A DNA stretch of 26,810 nt from an uncultured Lachnospiraceae bacterium (GCA_902766845.1 CACXFD010000045.1:1-26810), one strand, 5' to 3'. Numbered from the stretch's first letter, positions 6,893 through 15,700 are shown. Notes: generated by a model not told the origin, from the letters alone. Numbers and translations are program-made.

Positions 6893-8833
6893 TTATTCCA
6901 CGGATTCTTCGGTATTCAGCCCCAGATAGATGGCCAGATAGTGATGGTGATCGTCGCCCTGCAGCAGGCGCGCGAGGCGCGCGGCCAGGGACGGATCGGA
7001 GAGGGCCGCGGCGGCCATCGGCGAGAAGCGCCGGCCGGACTGGGCCTGCACCTCGGCCAGGACCGCCTTCCAGCGCAGCCTGAAGCTCTCCGCGGCCCTC
7101 TCCTCCGGACCGGCCGTTCCGGCCCCGGCAGGCACATCTGCGGGGAGACCGCCCGCCGCGGCGTCTGCGGCCGGCGCGTCCATCAGCCCGTCGGGCTCGG
7201 CGTCGTCGAACGAATCGAGCAGGAAGCCCGCGAGGGCGGCCACGTCGGTCATCTGGCGGTAGGGCGAGGAGAGGCGGTCATAGACCTCCGGGTAGCCGCC
7301 CGCGCCGTTATACCAGCTGTGGTGGCCCAATGCGATGTCCGCGTAGACCGCGGTCGAGGGACGGGAGCGGAGGTCCTCGCTTCCCGAAACGGTGTGGAGC
7401 CGGAAGATCTCGTATTCACGGTCCAGCAGGTCCCGGGTCTGCATGGTCCGGCCGATGTTCATCTTGATGCGTCCGAAATCGTGATAGAGGCCGCAGTCGC
7501 GGGCGTAGTCGAGCAGGAGACGGCGTTTTTCGGCCGGGTCCGCCAGGCCCTGCAGGAACGGGATATCGTCGAAATAGGCCGGGTCGTCCTCATAGAGCGC
7601 GTCGCACAGCCGGACCATCAGGTCCCCCGCCAGGCTGCTCCGCAGGTACAGGTCCCCGGCAAAACGGCGCATCAGCGCCATCGTGATGTCGCGGTAGGTC
7701 GGGACGCCTTCGATCTCGTAATAGTTGGTGAACACGAAGCGGACCGAGAAAAAGAAGCTGTCCCCCATCTGGTCCGAAGGGAAGGTCAGCAGCGTCTTCA
7801 TCATGCGCCGGTAGACGCGGTCCAGAAACTGCACGCAGTGCGGGTCCTCGCGCAGGGACGCGTTCTGGCTCAGCAGCTGGGCGTAGAACATCGGCAGGTG
7901 GACGTTGGCGTAGAGGCCGTTCATGTCGAACTGGCCCTCCGGCGCGCGGTCCAGCAGGCGCTCGATCCGCTCCACGGTCAGCTTGAGGTCCACGTACCCG
8001 CAGTTGTATTCCATCTCATAGTACGGCCAGAGCCACCGCGCGACCGGCTCTTCGGACGTCTCCTCCTGCTTGAAGACCTCGTAGCAGGAATCGAGCACCG
8101 CGGCCAGTTCCTCGTTGGTCAGGTTCCCGCGGGAGAGCGAGACGCGGTTGGAGCTCATCTGCTGGTGGGTGCCGCGCAGGAACCAGTCCCACGGCAGACC
8201 GGGCGCGAGCTCGCGGTAATGGGGATCCCGGAGGATGTCGAGCATGCGCTTGCTGGCCGCGATCTTCTTTTTATGGTCGAGCGTGCACAGCGCGATGTTC
8301 GCGACGGACCGCACGATGTAGCCGCGCGTGGCCTCGTCGTCCAGTTCGTCATAAAAGCGCAGGTACGAGGCGGCTTCGGAGAAGACCAGTTCATTGCGGA
8401 ACAAAAACGGCGCGCGCCGTTCGTGCATGCCCTCGGTGAGGCGGTCCATATAATACAGGCCCATCCCGAACTTGTAGAGTTCCCGGATGGTGCCGGCGCG
8501 GTCGCGGCGGAACCGGCGCAGGCTCAACAGCGCGTCGTGGATGGCCACGTAGATGCCGGGGTCCAGGTTGGTCTTCCAATCCATCAGCCGGTCCGCGAAC
8601 GCGTCCAGCTGCGAGAGCTCTTCCTCCGACGCCTCATGGAGCCGGTCCAGAGCCGGGAACAGCTGTCCGCTGAGCAGGGCGATGTTGCGGCGGCGCAGGC
8701 GGCGCATCTCGCGCGCGGCGGCGCGGCGCGCGTCCGCCCAGGATTCGAAGCCGGCGTCCAGGCCTTCGTAATACCGGCCCAGGTCCCGGATGCGGATCAC
8801 GTTTTCGATGTATTCTTCCTGATAGGGAAGCAC
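6893..8833 (-). CDS. large uncharacterised protein with a C-terminal HD-GYP-like domain
   Basis: The protein has 646 residues from a GTG start at 8833. AAAGGAGG (8850-8843) stands 9 nt before this GTG, whereas the upstream ATG at 8959 adds a low-complexity Arg-rich leader with no good ribosome site. Residues 1-435 are helical, soluble and unlike any domain I recognise. Residues about 445-545 resemble an HD-GYP phosphodiesterase: YHDFGRIKM (H451, D452), RLHT (H480), GHHSWYNGAGGYP (H504, H505, G513-P515). Two family residues look altered: the Lys after HDxG is Arg455, and the usual Asp of the final A-D-V-F-D motif aligns with Gly536. The C-terminal 100 residues are Ala/Gly-rich, then helical. 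HD-GYP enzymes hydrolyse cyclic di-GMP; activity here is uncertain, and a binding or regulatory role is possible. It follows a hybrid histidine kinase on the same strand, after 145 bp with no terminator, so it is probably co-transcribed. No membrane segment is seen. Confidence 0.8.
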   Translation of the reverse strand: MLPYQEEYIENVIRIRDLGRYYEGLDAGFESWADARRAAAREMRRLRRRNIALLSGQLFPALDRLHEASEEELSQLDAFADRLMDWKTNLDPGIYVAIHDALLSLRRFRRDRAGTIRELYKFGMGLYYMDRLTEGMHERRAPFLFRNELVFSEAASYLRFYDELDDEATRGYIVRSVANIALCTLDHKKKIAASKRMLDILRDPHYRELAPGLPWDWFLRGTHQQMSSNRVSLSRGNLTNEELAAVLDSCYEVFKQEETSEEPVARWLWPYYEMEYNCGYVDLKLTVERIERLLDRAPEGQFDMNGLYANVHLPMFYAQLLSQNASLREDPHCVQFLDRVYRRMMKTLLTFPSDQMGDSFFFSVRFVFTNYYEIEGVPTYRDITMALMRRFAGDLYLRSSLAGDLMVRLCDALYEDDPAYFDDIPFLQGLADPAEKRRLLLDYARDCGLYHDFGRIKMNIGRTMQTRDLLDREYEIFRLHTVSGSEDLRSRPSTAVYADIALGHHSWYNGAGGYPEVYDRLSSPYRQMTDVAALAGFLLDSFDDAEPDGLMDAPAADAAAGGLPADVPAGAGTAGPEERAAESFRLRWKAVLAEVQAQSGRRFSPMAAAALSDPSLAARLARLLQGDDHHHYLAIYLGLNTEESVE

Positions 8834-8871
8834 CCGGCTTCGCCTCCTTTCCGTGTCGTTTTTTACGGGCC

Positions 8872-8895
8872 GGCCGTGGTCTTCGGACCGCGGCC
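8872..8895. repeat. stem-loop between the kinase and HD-GYP-like genes
   Basis: GGCCGTGGTC (8872-8881) and GACCGCGGCC (8886-8895) pair with one mismatch around TTCG (CGAA on the transcribed minus strand). It lies 22 bases before the ribosome site of the downstream gene. No T-run follows on the minus strand, so it is not a normal terminator; it could stabilise a processed mRNA end or tune downstream translation. Confidence 0.4.
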
Positions 8896-8978
8896 GACGA
8901 ACGGCAGCTGCCGGACTGTTCCGGGCGCTGCGGCCGTTCTGTGTCCGGGCTGTGGTCATGTACCATGCCCGGCCGCGG

Positions 8979-10727
8979 TCAGATCTGACGCAGCACCTGC
9001 ATCAGCGTGTGCATGTCGATGGGCTTGGCGATGTGGCCGTCCATGCCGCTCGCGCGGGCGCGGGCGATGTCTTCGGCAAACGTGTTCGCGGTCATCGCGT
9101 AGATCGGGACCCGGGCGTCCGCCCGGCCGCTCGCGCGGATCTCGCGCGTGGCGCCGTATCCGTCCAGGACCGGCATCTGCACGTCCATCAGGATCAGGTC
9201 ATAATGGCCTTCCGGCGAGGCCAGGAACGCGTCCACGGCCTGCCGGCCGTCCTCGGCCGTATCGATCTGCGCTTCGGTGGCGGAGAGGATCTCCTTCGCG
9301 ATCTCGCGGTTGATCAGGTTATCCTCCACGAGCAGGATGTGCCGGCCCGCCAGCTGCGGTACGGCCGAGGCGGACGGATCCGGACCGCTGCCCTGCAGGG
9401 CGCGGCCCAGGCCGTTGATCAAGGATTTCCGGAAGATCGGGCGCGGGATGAACCCGCTGATCCCGCTGCGGTTCGCGCGGTATTCGATCTCGCCCCAGTC
9501 CGCATCCGATACGAGGACGATGGTCAGGGCGGGGAAGGAATGGTGGAAGTACTGGGCCGTATCGAACAGGCCGGCTCCGTCGGGCAGGGCCCCGAGGATC
9601 AGCCCGGTGTACGGCCGGCTGCGGAAGTCCGCGTCGGTCAGCGCGTCGAGCGCCTCCGGGACCGCGGCCGTCACGGTGTAGGGGACATGATATTCATCCA
9701 GATAGCGCGAGAACGCGTCCCGCGCTTTCGGATCGGTCTCGAGGATCAGCAGGCGCTGGCCGGCCAGCGCGGACCCGTCCGCACGGACCGACGCGTAAGC
9801 CATCGGGATCCGGACCGTGACCTCGGTGCCTTCCCCGACGCGGCTTTGCACCGTCACGGTGCCGCCCATCGCGTCTGTGAGCTTCTTGACGATGCTCATG
9901 CCGAGGCCCGTGCCCTCGATCTTGGAGATCGTGGTGCTGTTCACGCGCTCGAACGGCTCAAAGATGCGGCGCAGGAATTCATCGGACATGCCGATGCCGT
10001 TATCGCGGCAGGAAAAGATCAGCGCGCAGCGGTCCCCGTCCGGCTCTTCGGACAGGGCCACCCGGATCTGTCCGCCGTCCGGCGTGTATTTGACCGCGTT
10101 GCTGAGGATGTTGACGTAGATCTGGCGCAGCCGCAGGGCGTCGCCGTAGAACTGCTCGATGTCGATCGCGTCGGCTTCGAGCGTAAAAGAATGGCCTTTC
10201 TGCTGCACCTGCGGGCGGATGATCGAGAGCGTGTCGTGCATCAGGTCCGCGAGCGAGAACCGGTCCGAGGTCAGCTTCATGCGCCCGGAATTGATCCGCG
10301 ACATGTCGAGGACGTCGTTGATCAGGCTCAGCAGGTGTCCGCCGGCCGTCTCGATCTTGTTGAGCGCGTCGAGGACGCGCGTCTTTTCATCGATGTGCTT
10401 TTTCGCGAGGGTGGTCATGCCGAGGATCGCGTTCATCGGCGTGCGGATATCGTGGGACATGCTGCTCAGGAACGTTTCCTTGGCCGCGTTGGCGTCCTGG
10501 GCTTCCTTGAGCTGCGCGCGCAGCGCGGCGATCTCGGCGGCCGCGTCATCCGTCCCGGGCGCGCCGGCGCGGCTCGTCCCTTCCTTCGGCGCGTCGTCCG
10601 AGCCGGAGATCACGAGGAACAGGCCGCCGGAGAGCGGCACGGTATCGCGGATGCCGGACAGGGAAAACCCGGCGCTTTGGAACAGGATGGAACGGTCGTC
10701 GTCGATCACGGCGTATTCCCGGCTCAT
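8979..10727 (-). CDS. soluble hybrid histidine kinase with pseudo-receiver and receiver
   Basis: This is a 582-residue signalling protein with no transmembrane segment. Order of parts: a short N-terminal region (1-50), a coiled coil (about 60-88), HisKA with phospho-acceptor H92 in SMSHDIRTPMN, HATPase_c with N-box N206/N210, G1 box D242-NGIGM and G2 box GTGLGM (272-277), a degenerate receiver (about 324-440), and a full receiver (about 462-582). The last has E468/D469, phospho-acceptor D515 in LILMDVQMP, T546 and K568. In the middle receiver the acceptor Asp is replaced by Gly379 and the Lys by Arg429, so it cannot take phosphate in the usual way. ATG 10727 follows AAGGAGA at good spacing. 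It is the first gene of a two-gene operon with the HD-GYP-like protein, which may be its output partner. No DNA-binding domain is present, so signalling would end in the receiver or pass to another protein. Confidence 0.94.
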   Translation of the reverse strand: MSREYAVIDDDRSILFQSAGFSLSGIRDTVPLSGGLFLVISGSDDAPKEGTSRAGAPGTDDAAAEIAALRAQLKEAQDANAAKETFLSSMSHDIRTPMNAILGMTTLAKKHIDEKTRVLDALNKIETAGGHLLSLINDVLDMSRINSGRMKLTSDRFSLADLMHDTLSIIRPQVQQKGHSFTLEADAIDIEQFYGDALRLRQIYVNILSNAVKYTPDGGQIRVALSEEPDGDRCALIFSCRDNGIGMSDEFLRRIFEPFERVNSTTISKIEGTGLGMSIVKKLTDAMGGTVTVQSRVGEGTEVTVRIPMAYASVRADGSALAGQRLLILETDPKARDAFSRYLDEYHVPYTVTAAVPEALDALTDADFRSRPYTGLILGALPDGAGLFDTAQYFHHSFPALTIVLVSDADWGEIEYRANRSGISGFIPRPIFRKSLINGLGRALQGSGPDPSASAVPQLAGRHILLVEDNLINREIAKEILSATEAQIDTAEDGRQAVDAFLASPEGHYDLILMDVQMPVLDGYGATREIRASGRADARVPIYAMTANTFAEDIARARASGMDGHIAKPIDMHTLMQVLRQI

Positions 10728-10770
10728 GGCGGCTCTCCTTCGAAGTGAACGTCAGATCAGATCCGTGAAA

Positions 10771-10790
10771 ACAGTCAGACAGATGACTGT
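10771..10790. promoter_or_regulatory. inverted repeat at the kinase-operon start site, candidate operator
   Basis: ACAGTCA (10771-10777) and TGACTGT (10784-10790) form a perfect 7-bp inverted repeat with a 6-bp gap. It lies immediately downstream of the minus-strand -10 box, at the expected transcription start. It could bind a repressor or form the 5' hairpin of the mRNA. Confidence 0.5.
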
Positions 10791-10797
10791 ACCATCA

Positions 10798-10826
10798 ATT
10801 ATAGCACAAAATGCGCCGCCTGCCAA
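10798..10826 (-). promoter_or_regulatory. sigma-A-type promoter of the kinase operon
   Basis: On the minus strand TTGGCA (10826-10821) and a perfect TATAAT (10803-10798) are separated by exactly 17 bp. It points to the hybrid kinase gene, giving a leader of about 65 nt. Confidence 0.85.
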
Positions 10827-10854
10827 TCATGACGGGCCGGCCGCCGCAAAGCGT

Positions 10855-10883
10855 TTTACAACCGGCCGCGGTTATGGTATAAC
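10855..10883 (+). promoter_or_regulatory. sigma-A-type promoter of ung-uppP
   Basis: TTTACA (10855-10860) and TATAAC (10878-10883) are separated by 17 bp, with TGG directly before the -10 box (extended -10). It is divergent from the kinase promoter, only about 30 bp away, so the two may influence each other. Confidence 0.8.
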
Positions 10884-10963
10884 AAAGGCAGCAGGCAGCG
10901 CCGCCGCGGCGCCCGGCGGGAGCCGGGACGCGCCGGACCGGGCTGCCGGGGGAGGAGACCGTC

Positions 10964-11638
10964 ATGGCCGCACTGGCGGGCGACTGGCTCGAGCCGATGT
11001 CGCCGGAATTCAGAAAACCGTATTACGCGTCCCTGTACCGGAAAGTGCGCGAGGAGTATACGAACCATGTGGTCTATCCGCCCGCGGATCAGATCTTCAC
11101 GGCGTTCGAGCTGACGCCTCTTGCCGAGGTCAAGGTCGTGATCCTGGGGCAGGACCCCTACCACGGGCCGGGACAGGCGCACGGACTGTGCTTCTCGGTA
11201 CAGCCGGGCGTGGAGATCCCGCCGTCCCTCGTGAACATCTATCAGGAACTGCATGACGACCTGGGCTGCTATATCCCGAACAACGGGACGCTGACCAAGT
11301 GGGCCCGGCAGGGCGTGCTGCTCCTGAACACGGTGCTGACCGTGCGCGCCCACCAGGCCGCGTCGCACCGCGGAATCGGCTGGGAGGAGTTCACGGACGC
11401 GGCCATCCGCGCCGTGGAGACGCAGGACCGTCCCATCGTCTATCTTCTCTGGGGCCGCCCCGCGCAGATGAAGAAGTCCCTGATCACCCATCCGCGCCGC
11501 CTCGTGCTCGAGGCGCCGCATCCGAGCCCGCTGTCGGCATACCGCGGCTTCTTCGGATGCCGCCATTTCAGCCGTGCGAACGCGTATCTCGCGGAGAACG
11601 GCGCCGCTCCGATCGACTGGCAGATCGAGAATATCTGA
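10964..11638 (+). CDS. ung: uracil-DNA glycosylase, family 1
   Basis: The enzyme removes uracil from DNA as the first step of base-excision repair. The 224-residue length is normal for family 1. The water-activating motif GQDPYHG is complete, with catalytic D64 at residues 62-68, and the minor-groove loop HPSPLSAYRGF carries the catalytic H186. The LLLNTVLTVR block with the uracil-binding Asn is also intact. Start ATG 10964 follows GGAGGAG. A clean promoter lies about 80 bp upstream and no terminator separates it from uppP 99 bp later, so the two are probably one transcript, though their functions are unrelated. Nothing is missing or truncated. Confidence 0.98.
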   Translation: MAALAGDWLEPMSPEFRKPYYASLYRKVREEYTNHVVYPPADQIFTAFELTPLAEVKVVILGQDPYHGPGQAHGLCFSVQPGVEIPPSLVNIYQELHDDLGCYIPNNGTLTKWARQGVLLLNTVLTVRAHQAASHRGIGWEEFTDAAIRAVETQDRPIVYLLWGRPAQMKKSLITHPRRLVLEAPHPSPLSAYRGFFGCRHFSRANAYLAENGAAPIDWQIENI

Positions 11639-11643
11639 GACCT

Positions 11644-11689
11644 GCCGGAGCGCCGCGTCCGCAAAGGCCGGAGCGCCGCGCCCGCAAAG
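11644..11689. repeat. 23-bp tandem duplication between ung and uppP
   Basis: Units 11644-11666 and 11667-11689 are identical except for one T/C change; each ends in CCGCAAAG. A partial third copy follows (GCCGCCGCGCCGG). The stretch is non-coding and probably arose by slippage. Confidence 0.85.
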
Positions 11690-11704
11690 GCCGCCGCGCC
11701 GGAT

Positions 11705-11723
11705 CCGGTCCGCATCGGACCGG
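11705..11723 (+). repeat. stem-loop directly before the uppP ribosome site
   Basis: CCGGTCCG (11705-11712) and CGGACCGG (11716-11723) form a perfect 8-bp stem with a CAT loop, ending two bases before AAAGGAG. The triloop is tight. It could affect access of ribosomes to uppP or act as a processing boundary. It lacks a T-run. Confidence 0.5.
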
Positions 11724-11737
11724 GAAAGGAGACCGTC

Positions 11738-12565
11738 ATGCTGGAGATCCTGAAAGTCATCTTTTACGGCATCGTGGAAGGAATCACCGAGTGGCTGCCC
11801 ATCAGCAGCACCGGCCACCTGATCCTGTTCGAGAATCTGATCCCGATGAAACTGTCCGAGGGCTTCCTCGAGATGTTCCGCGTCGTGATCCAGCTCGGGG
11901 CCATCCTGGCCGTCGTGCTCGTGTTCTTCCGCAAGCTGAACCCGTTCAGCAAGCGCAAGAACGCGGTGCAGAAGAAGCGCACCCGGGACCTGTGGCTGAA
12001 GATCCTGGTCGGTTGCCTGCCGGCCGGCGTGCTCGGCGTCCTGCTCAACGACTGGTTCGACGAGCATTTCTATAACTGGCCCACCGTGGCCATCGCGCTG
12101 ATCGTCTACGGCGTGCTGTTCATCGTCATCGAGATGTGGAACCGCGGACGGGATCCGCAGATCGCCTCGTTCCGGGAGCTGGACTGGAAGACCGCGCTCG
12201 TGATCGGATGCTTCCAGGCGCTCGCGCTGATCCCGGGCACCAGCCGCTCCGGTTCCACGATCCTCGGCGCGATGGTCCTCGGCGTCTCGCGCGGCGTGGC
12301 GGCGGAGTATTCGTTCTTCCTGTCGATCCCGGTCATGGCCGGGGCCAGCCTGCTGAAGATCGTCAAGTTCATCGCGGCCGGCACCGCGCTGACGGGCACC
12401 GAGATCGCGGCCCTCGTGATCGGGACCCTGACCGCGTTCGCGGTATCGGTCTTCGCGATCCGCTTCCTGGTCAGCTACGTGCGCAAGCATGATTTCAAGG
12501 CGTTCGGCATCTACCGCATCGTCCTCGGCGTGATCGTGATCCTGTATTTCGCGCTCGTGAAGTGA
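11738..12565 (+). CDS. uppP: undecaprenyl-diphosphatase
   Basis: This integral membrane enzyme (UppP/BacA family) removes a phosphate from undecaprenyl pyrophosphate, regenerating the lipid carrier for peptidoglycan, teichoic acid and surface-polysaccharide synthesis; it also gives bacitracin tolerance. The 275-residue length is normal. Both catalytic signatures are present: [17 protein letters not shown] at about residues 12-28 and PGTSRSGST at 166-174 with the conserved Arg170. About seven to eight hydrophobic helices follow the family pattern. A Lys/Arg-rich cytoplasmic loop lies at about 68-88. The start ATG 11738 has AAAGGAG in front. It is the second gene of the ung transcript and ends in a strong terminator. 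The polysaccharide genes further right (16762-20745) depend on the same carrier. Confidence 0.97.
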   Translation: MLEILKVIFYGIVEGITEWLPISSTGHLILFENLIPMKLSEGFLEMFRVVIQLGAILAVVLVFFRKLNPFSKRKNAVQKKRTRDLWLKILVGCLPAGVLGVLLNDWFDEHFYNWPTVAIALIVYGVLFIVIEMWNRGRDPQIASFRELDWKTALVIGCFQALALIPGTSRSGSTILGAMVLGVSRGVAAEYSFFLSIPVMAGASLLKIVKFIAAGTALTGTEIAALVIGTLTAFAVSVFAIRFLVSYVRKHDFKAFGIYRIVLGVIVILYFALVK

Positions 12566-12576
12566 CGGGCATGCAT

Positions 12577-12611
12577 CGGGGAGGAGCCTTCGGGCTCCTC
12601 CCCGGTTTTTT
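12577..12611 (+). terminator. intrinsic terminator after uppP
   Basis: A perfect 12-bp stem (12577-12588 with 12593-12604) with a TTCG tetraloop is followed by six T (12606-12611). Confidence 0.95.
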
Positions 12612-12623
12612 ATGGTTTCTTAA

Positions 12624-12652
12624 TTGAATTTCAGGAACGTCTGTGGTAGGAT
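12624..12652 (+). promoter_or_regulatory. promoter of the RND pump gene
   Basis: TTGAAT (12624-12629) and TAGGAT (12647-12652) are 17 bp apart, with TGG just before the -10 box. Expected start is near 12659, giving a leader of about 65 nt. Confidence 0.7.
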
Positions 12653-12725
12653 TCGACACAGATCATAAAATAGGAAAGTATGCGCCGCCGTCATGTTTGT
12701 GCGAAGCGGCGCGGGAGGAGACCGA

Positions 12726-15700
12726 TTGCTTCCGAAGTTTAGTGTAAAGCGTCCCTATACCGTGCTGGTCGGCGTCGTGATGGTGATCGTGCTCGGCATC
12801 GTGTCCCTGCGGAGCATGACCGCGGACCTGCTGCCCAGCATGAATCTGAATTACGCGATCGTGATGACGTCCTACCCGGGGGCTGCGCCGGAGACCGTCG
12901 AGACCGCGGTGACCAAGCCGGTCGAATCGGCCATGGCCACGATCTCCAACATCCAGAACGTGCGGTCCGTCTCGAGCGACAACTATTCGGTGGTGATCCT
13001 CGAGTTCACGGAGACCGCGGACATGAACGCCGCGACCGTGGACATGCGCGAGAGCCTGGACCAGCTGACCGGGTATTTCCCCGAGGGCGTCGGCAGCCCG
13101 CTGATCATGAAGCTGAACCCGGATATGCTGCCGGTCATGATGGCCGCGGTGGATGCGGACGGGCTGTCCCGCGCGGAGCTGACGCGCCTCGCGGCGGATG
13201 AGATCGTGCCGGAATTTGAACGGATCGAGGGCGTCGCAAGCGTCTCGAGCACCGGCGACGTGATCGAGACCGTGCAGGTGATCCTGCGCGAGGACAAGAT
13301 CGCGGAGAAGAATGAAGAGATCGTCGCGGCTCTGGAAAAGAAGTTCGCGGACGCCCAGAAGGAACTGGACGAGGCGAAGGAGAAGCTCGACGACGGCGAA
13401 AAGGAACTGAACGAGCAGAAGAGCAGCGCGGCCGGCCGGATGTCGCAGGGACTGTCCCAGATCATGAGCGGCAAGACGCAGCTGATCAAGGGCGAGCAGG
13501 ACATCAAGACCAAACTGTCGGAGCTGCAGGCCGCGAAGGCCCAGCTCGAGACCGGCGGGGCGGAGCTGGAGGCCGGCAAGGCGGAACTGGCGCAGCGCAA
13601 GGCGCAGTGGGAACAGATCCGTCCCCTGCTCGACGGGCTCGCGCAGGTGCTCGCTTCGGCGGAGGCGGACGGGGAGACCCTGCAGCCGTACGCCGAGGCG
13701 TTCGAGCGCTTTCTGGAGACCCTGACGCCCGAACAGCAGGCCGCGGTGCGCGGACTGGTCGGACAGATCGAGATCAGCCCCGATTCGCTTGCGCAGCTGA
13801 TCGCGCAGACCGACGCGCAGATCGCGGACGGGGAGGAGCAGATCGCGAAAGGCGAAGCGGAGCTTGCGGCCGGCCGGGAACAGGTGGAGACCGGCATCGC
13901 GGCGCTCGAGCAGACGCTCGCCCATCTGGAGAGCCAGGAGAGCACGCTGGATCAGGCGCTCGCGGCCCTGAACCAGGGACAGGTCCTCGCGTCCATCGAG
14001 ATGGGGAGCGCGGCCGCGCAGCTCGCGAGCGCGCGGGCCCAGATGGAGCAGGCGCAGGCACAGCTGGACCAGGGGAAAGACACCGCGTATGAACAGTCGG
14101 ACCTGACCACGATCCTGACCACGGACCTGGTCAAACAGCTCCTGACCGCGCAGAACTTCGCGATGCCGGCCGGCAGCGTGACCGAGGACGGCGAGACCTA
14201 TCTGGTCCGCGTCGGCGACCGGGTGGCGGGCTTCGAGGAACTGCCCGCGCTCCCGCTGATCAACCTGCATCTGGACGATGTGGCGCCGGTCACGCTCGGG
14301 GACGTTGCGGATGTGGTCCTGACGGACAACGCCGAGGAGACCTACGCGGTCATCAACGGCAACCCCGGCATCATCCTGACCATGGAAAAACAGACCGGCT
14401 ATTCGACCGGTGACGTCTCGGACCGCATCAACGCCCGGTTCGCGGACGTGGAAAAGAAATTTGAAGGCGTGCACATGACGGCGCTGATGGACCAGGGCGT
14501 CTACATCGACCTCGTCGTGAACTCGGTCGTCAAGAACATCCTGTACGGCGGCCTGCTCGCGATCCTGATCCTGCTCGTCTTCCTGCGCAACTTCCGGCCT
14601 ACGGTGATCATCGCCTGCTCGATCCCGCTGTCCGTCGTGACCGCGATCTCGCTGATGTATTTCAGCCATATCACGCTGAACGTGATCTCGCTCGGCGGCC
14701 TCGCGCTCGGAATCGGCATGCTCGTGGACAACTCGATCGTCGTGATCGAGAACATCTACCGCATGCGCGGCGAGGGCCTGTCGGCGCGGGCGGCCGCGGT
14801 GGCCGGCGCGCGGGAGGTGTCGGGCGCGATCGTCGCGTCCACACTGACGACCGTCGTCGTGTTCCTGCCGATCGTCTTCATCCGGGGCATCACGAAGCAG
14901 CTCTTTGTAGACATGGGCCTGACGATCGCGTATTCGCTGATGGCGAGCCTGTTGATCGCGCTGACGCTCGTGCCGGCCATGGCCTCGGGCCTGCTGAAGG
15001 GCAAGGCGCCGTCGGAATCGGCCCTTTCGAAGCGCGTGCAGGATGTGTACGGAAGGATCCTGGGCTGGTCGCTGCGGTGGAAGGGGCTCGTGCTCGCGCT
15101 CGTGGTGGCCGCGCTCGGCCTGTCGGCCTGGGCGTCGATCTCGCGCGGCACCGCGTTCCTGCCCGAGATGCAGAGCACGCAGGCCAGCGTGACGCTCTCG
15201 ATGCCGGAGGGCACGGAGTTCTCGGAGCTCAAGGAGATGTCCGGACAGGTCATCGAACGGCTCGGACAGATCCCGGACGTGCAGACGATCGGCGCGATGA
15301 GCGGGGGCGGCGGCACGATGTCGATGCTCGGCGGGGGCGGCCTCGGCGGCGGTTCCCGGAGCGGCGCGGGCAGCATCTCGATGTACCTGATCCTGTCTGA
15401 AGACCGGACGCTCGACAACGCGCAGTTAAAGGAAGAGATCCTGCGGGTCACCGAAGACCTGCCGGTGGACCTGGCGGTCGATACCGCCACGATGGACATG
15501 TCCGCGCTGGGCGGCAGCGGCATCAGCATCCAGATCAAGGGACGCGATATCGAAAAGCTGCAGCAGATCGCGGCGGACCTGGCCGAGATCACGCGGGGCG
15601 TGGAAGGCACGACCGACGTGAGCGACGGGTCGGAGCGGGCGGACGGCCAGCTCAAGATCACGGTGGACAAAGAAAAGGCCGGAGAGTATAATCTGACCGT

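Noticed and set aside
6714..6929. 71-residue frame with a 10-residue repeat (LFLPVCLIIR-like)
   Set aside because: It runs through a 23-bp terminator hairpin, overlaps the previous stop and has no ribosome site; the peptide repeat only mirrors the 30-bp DNA repeat.
6941..9313. 790-codon open frame on the plus strand across the HD-GYP-like gene and into the kinase gene
   Set aside because: It crosses two genes on the other strand that have ribosome sites and recognisable motifs; its own composition (Arg/Val/Gln/His) is typical of shadow frames.
8853..10748. 631-codon plus-strand frame opposite the hybrid kinase
   Set aside because: It is the antisense of a kinase with every catalytic motif intact; no ribosome site or family resemblance.
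12693..12725. ATG start for the RND pump
   Set aside because: No ribosome site precedes it; TTG 12726 has GGGAGGAG at 5-nt spacing and gives the family's usual N-terminus.
12663..14669. 668-codon open frame on the minus strand within the RND pump gene
   Set aside because: Its translation is His/Arg/Asp/Leu-rich with no domain, as expected from the antisense of a GC-rich gene; the plus-strand pump has motifs, a promoter and a ribosome site.
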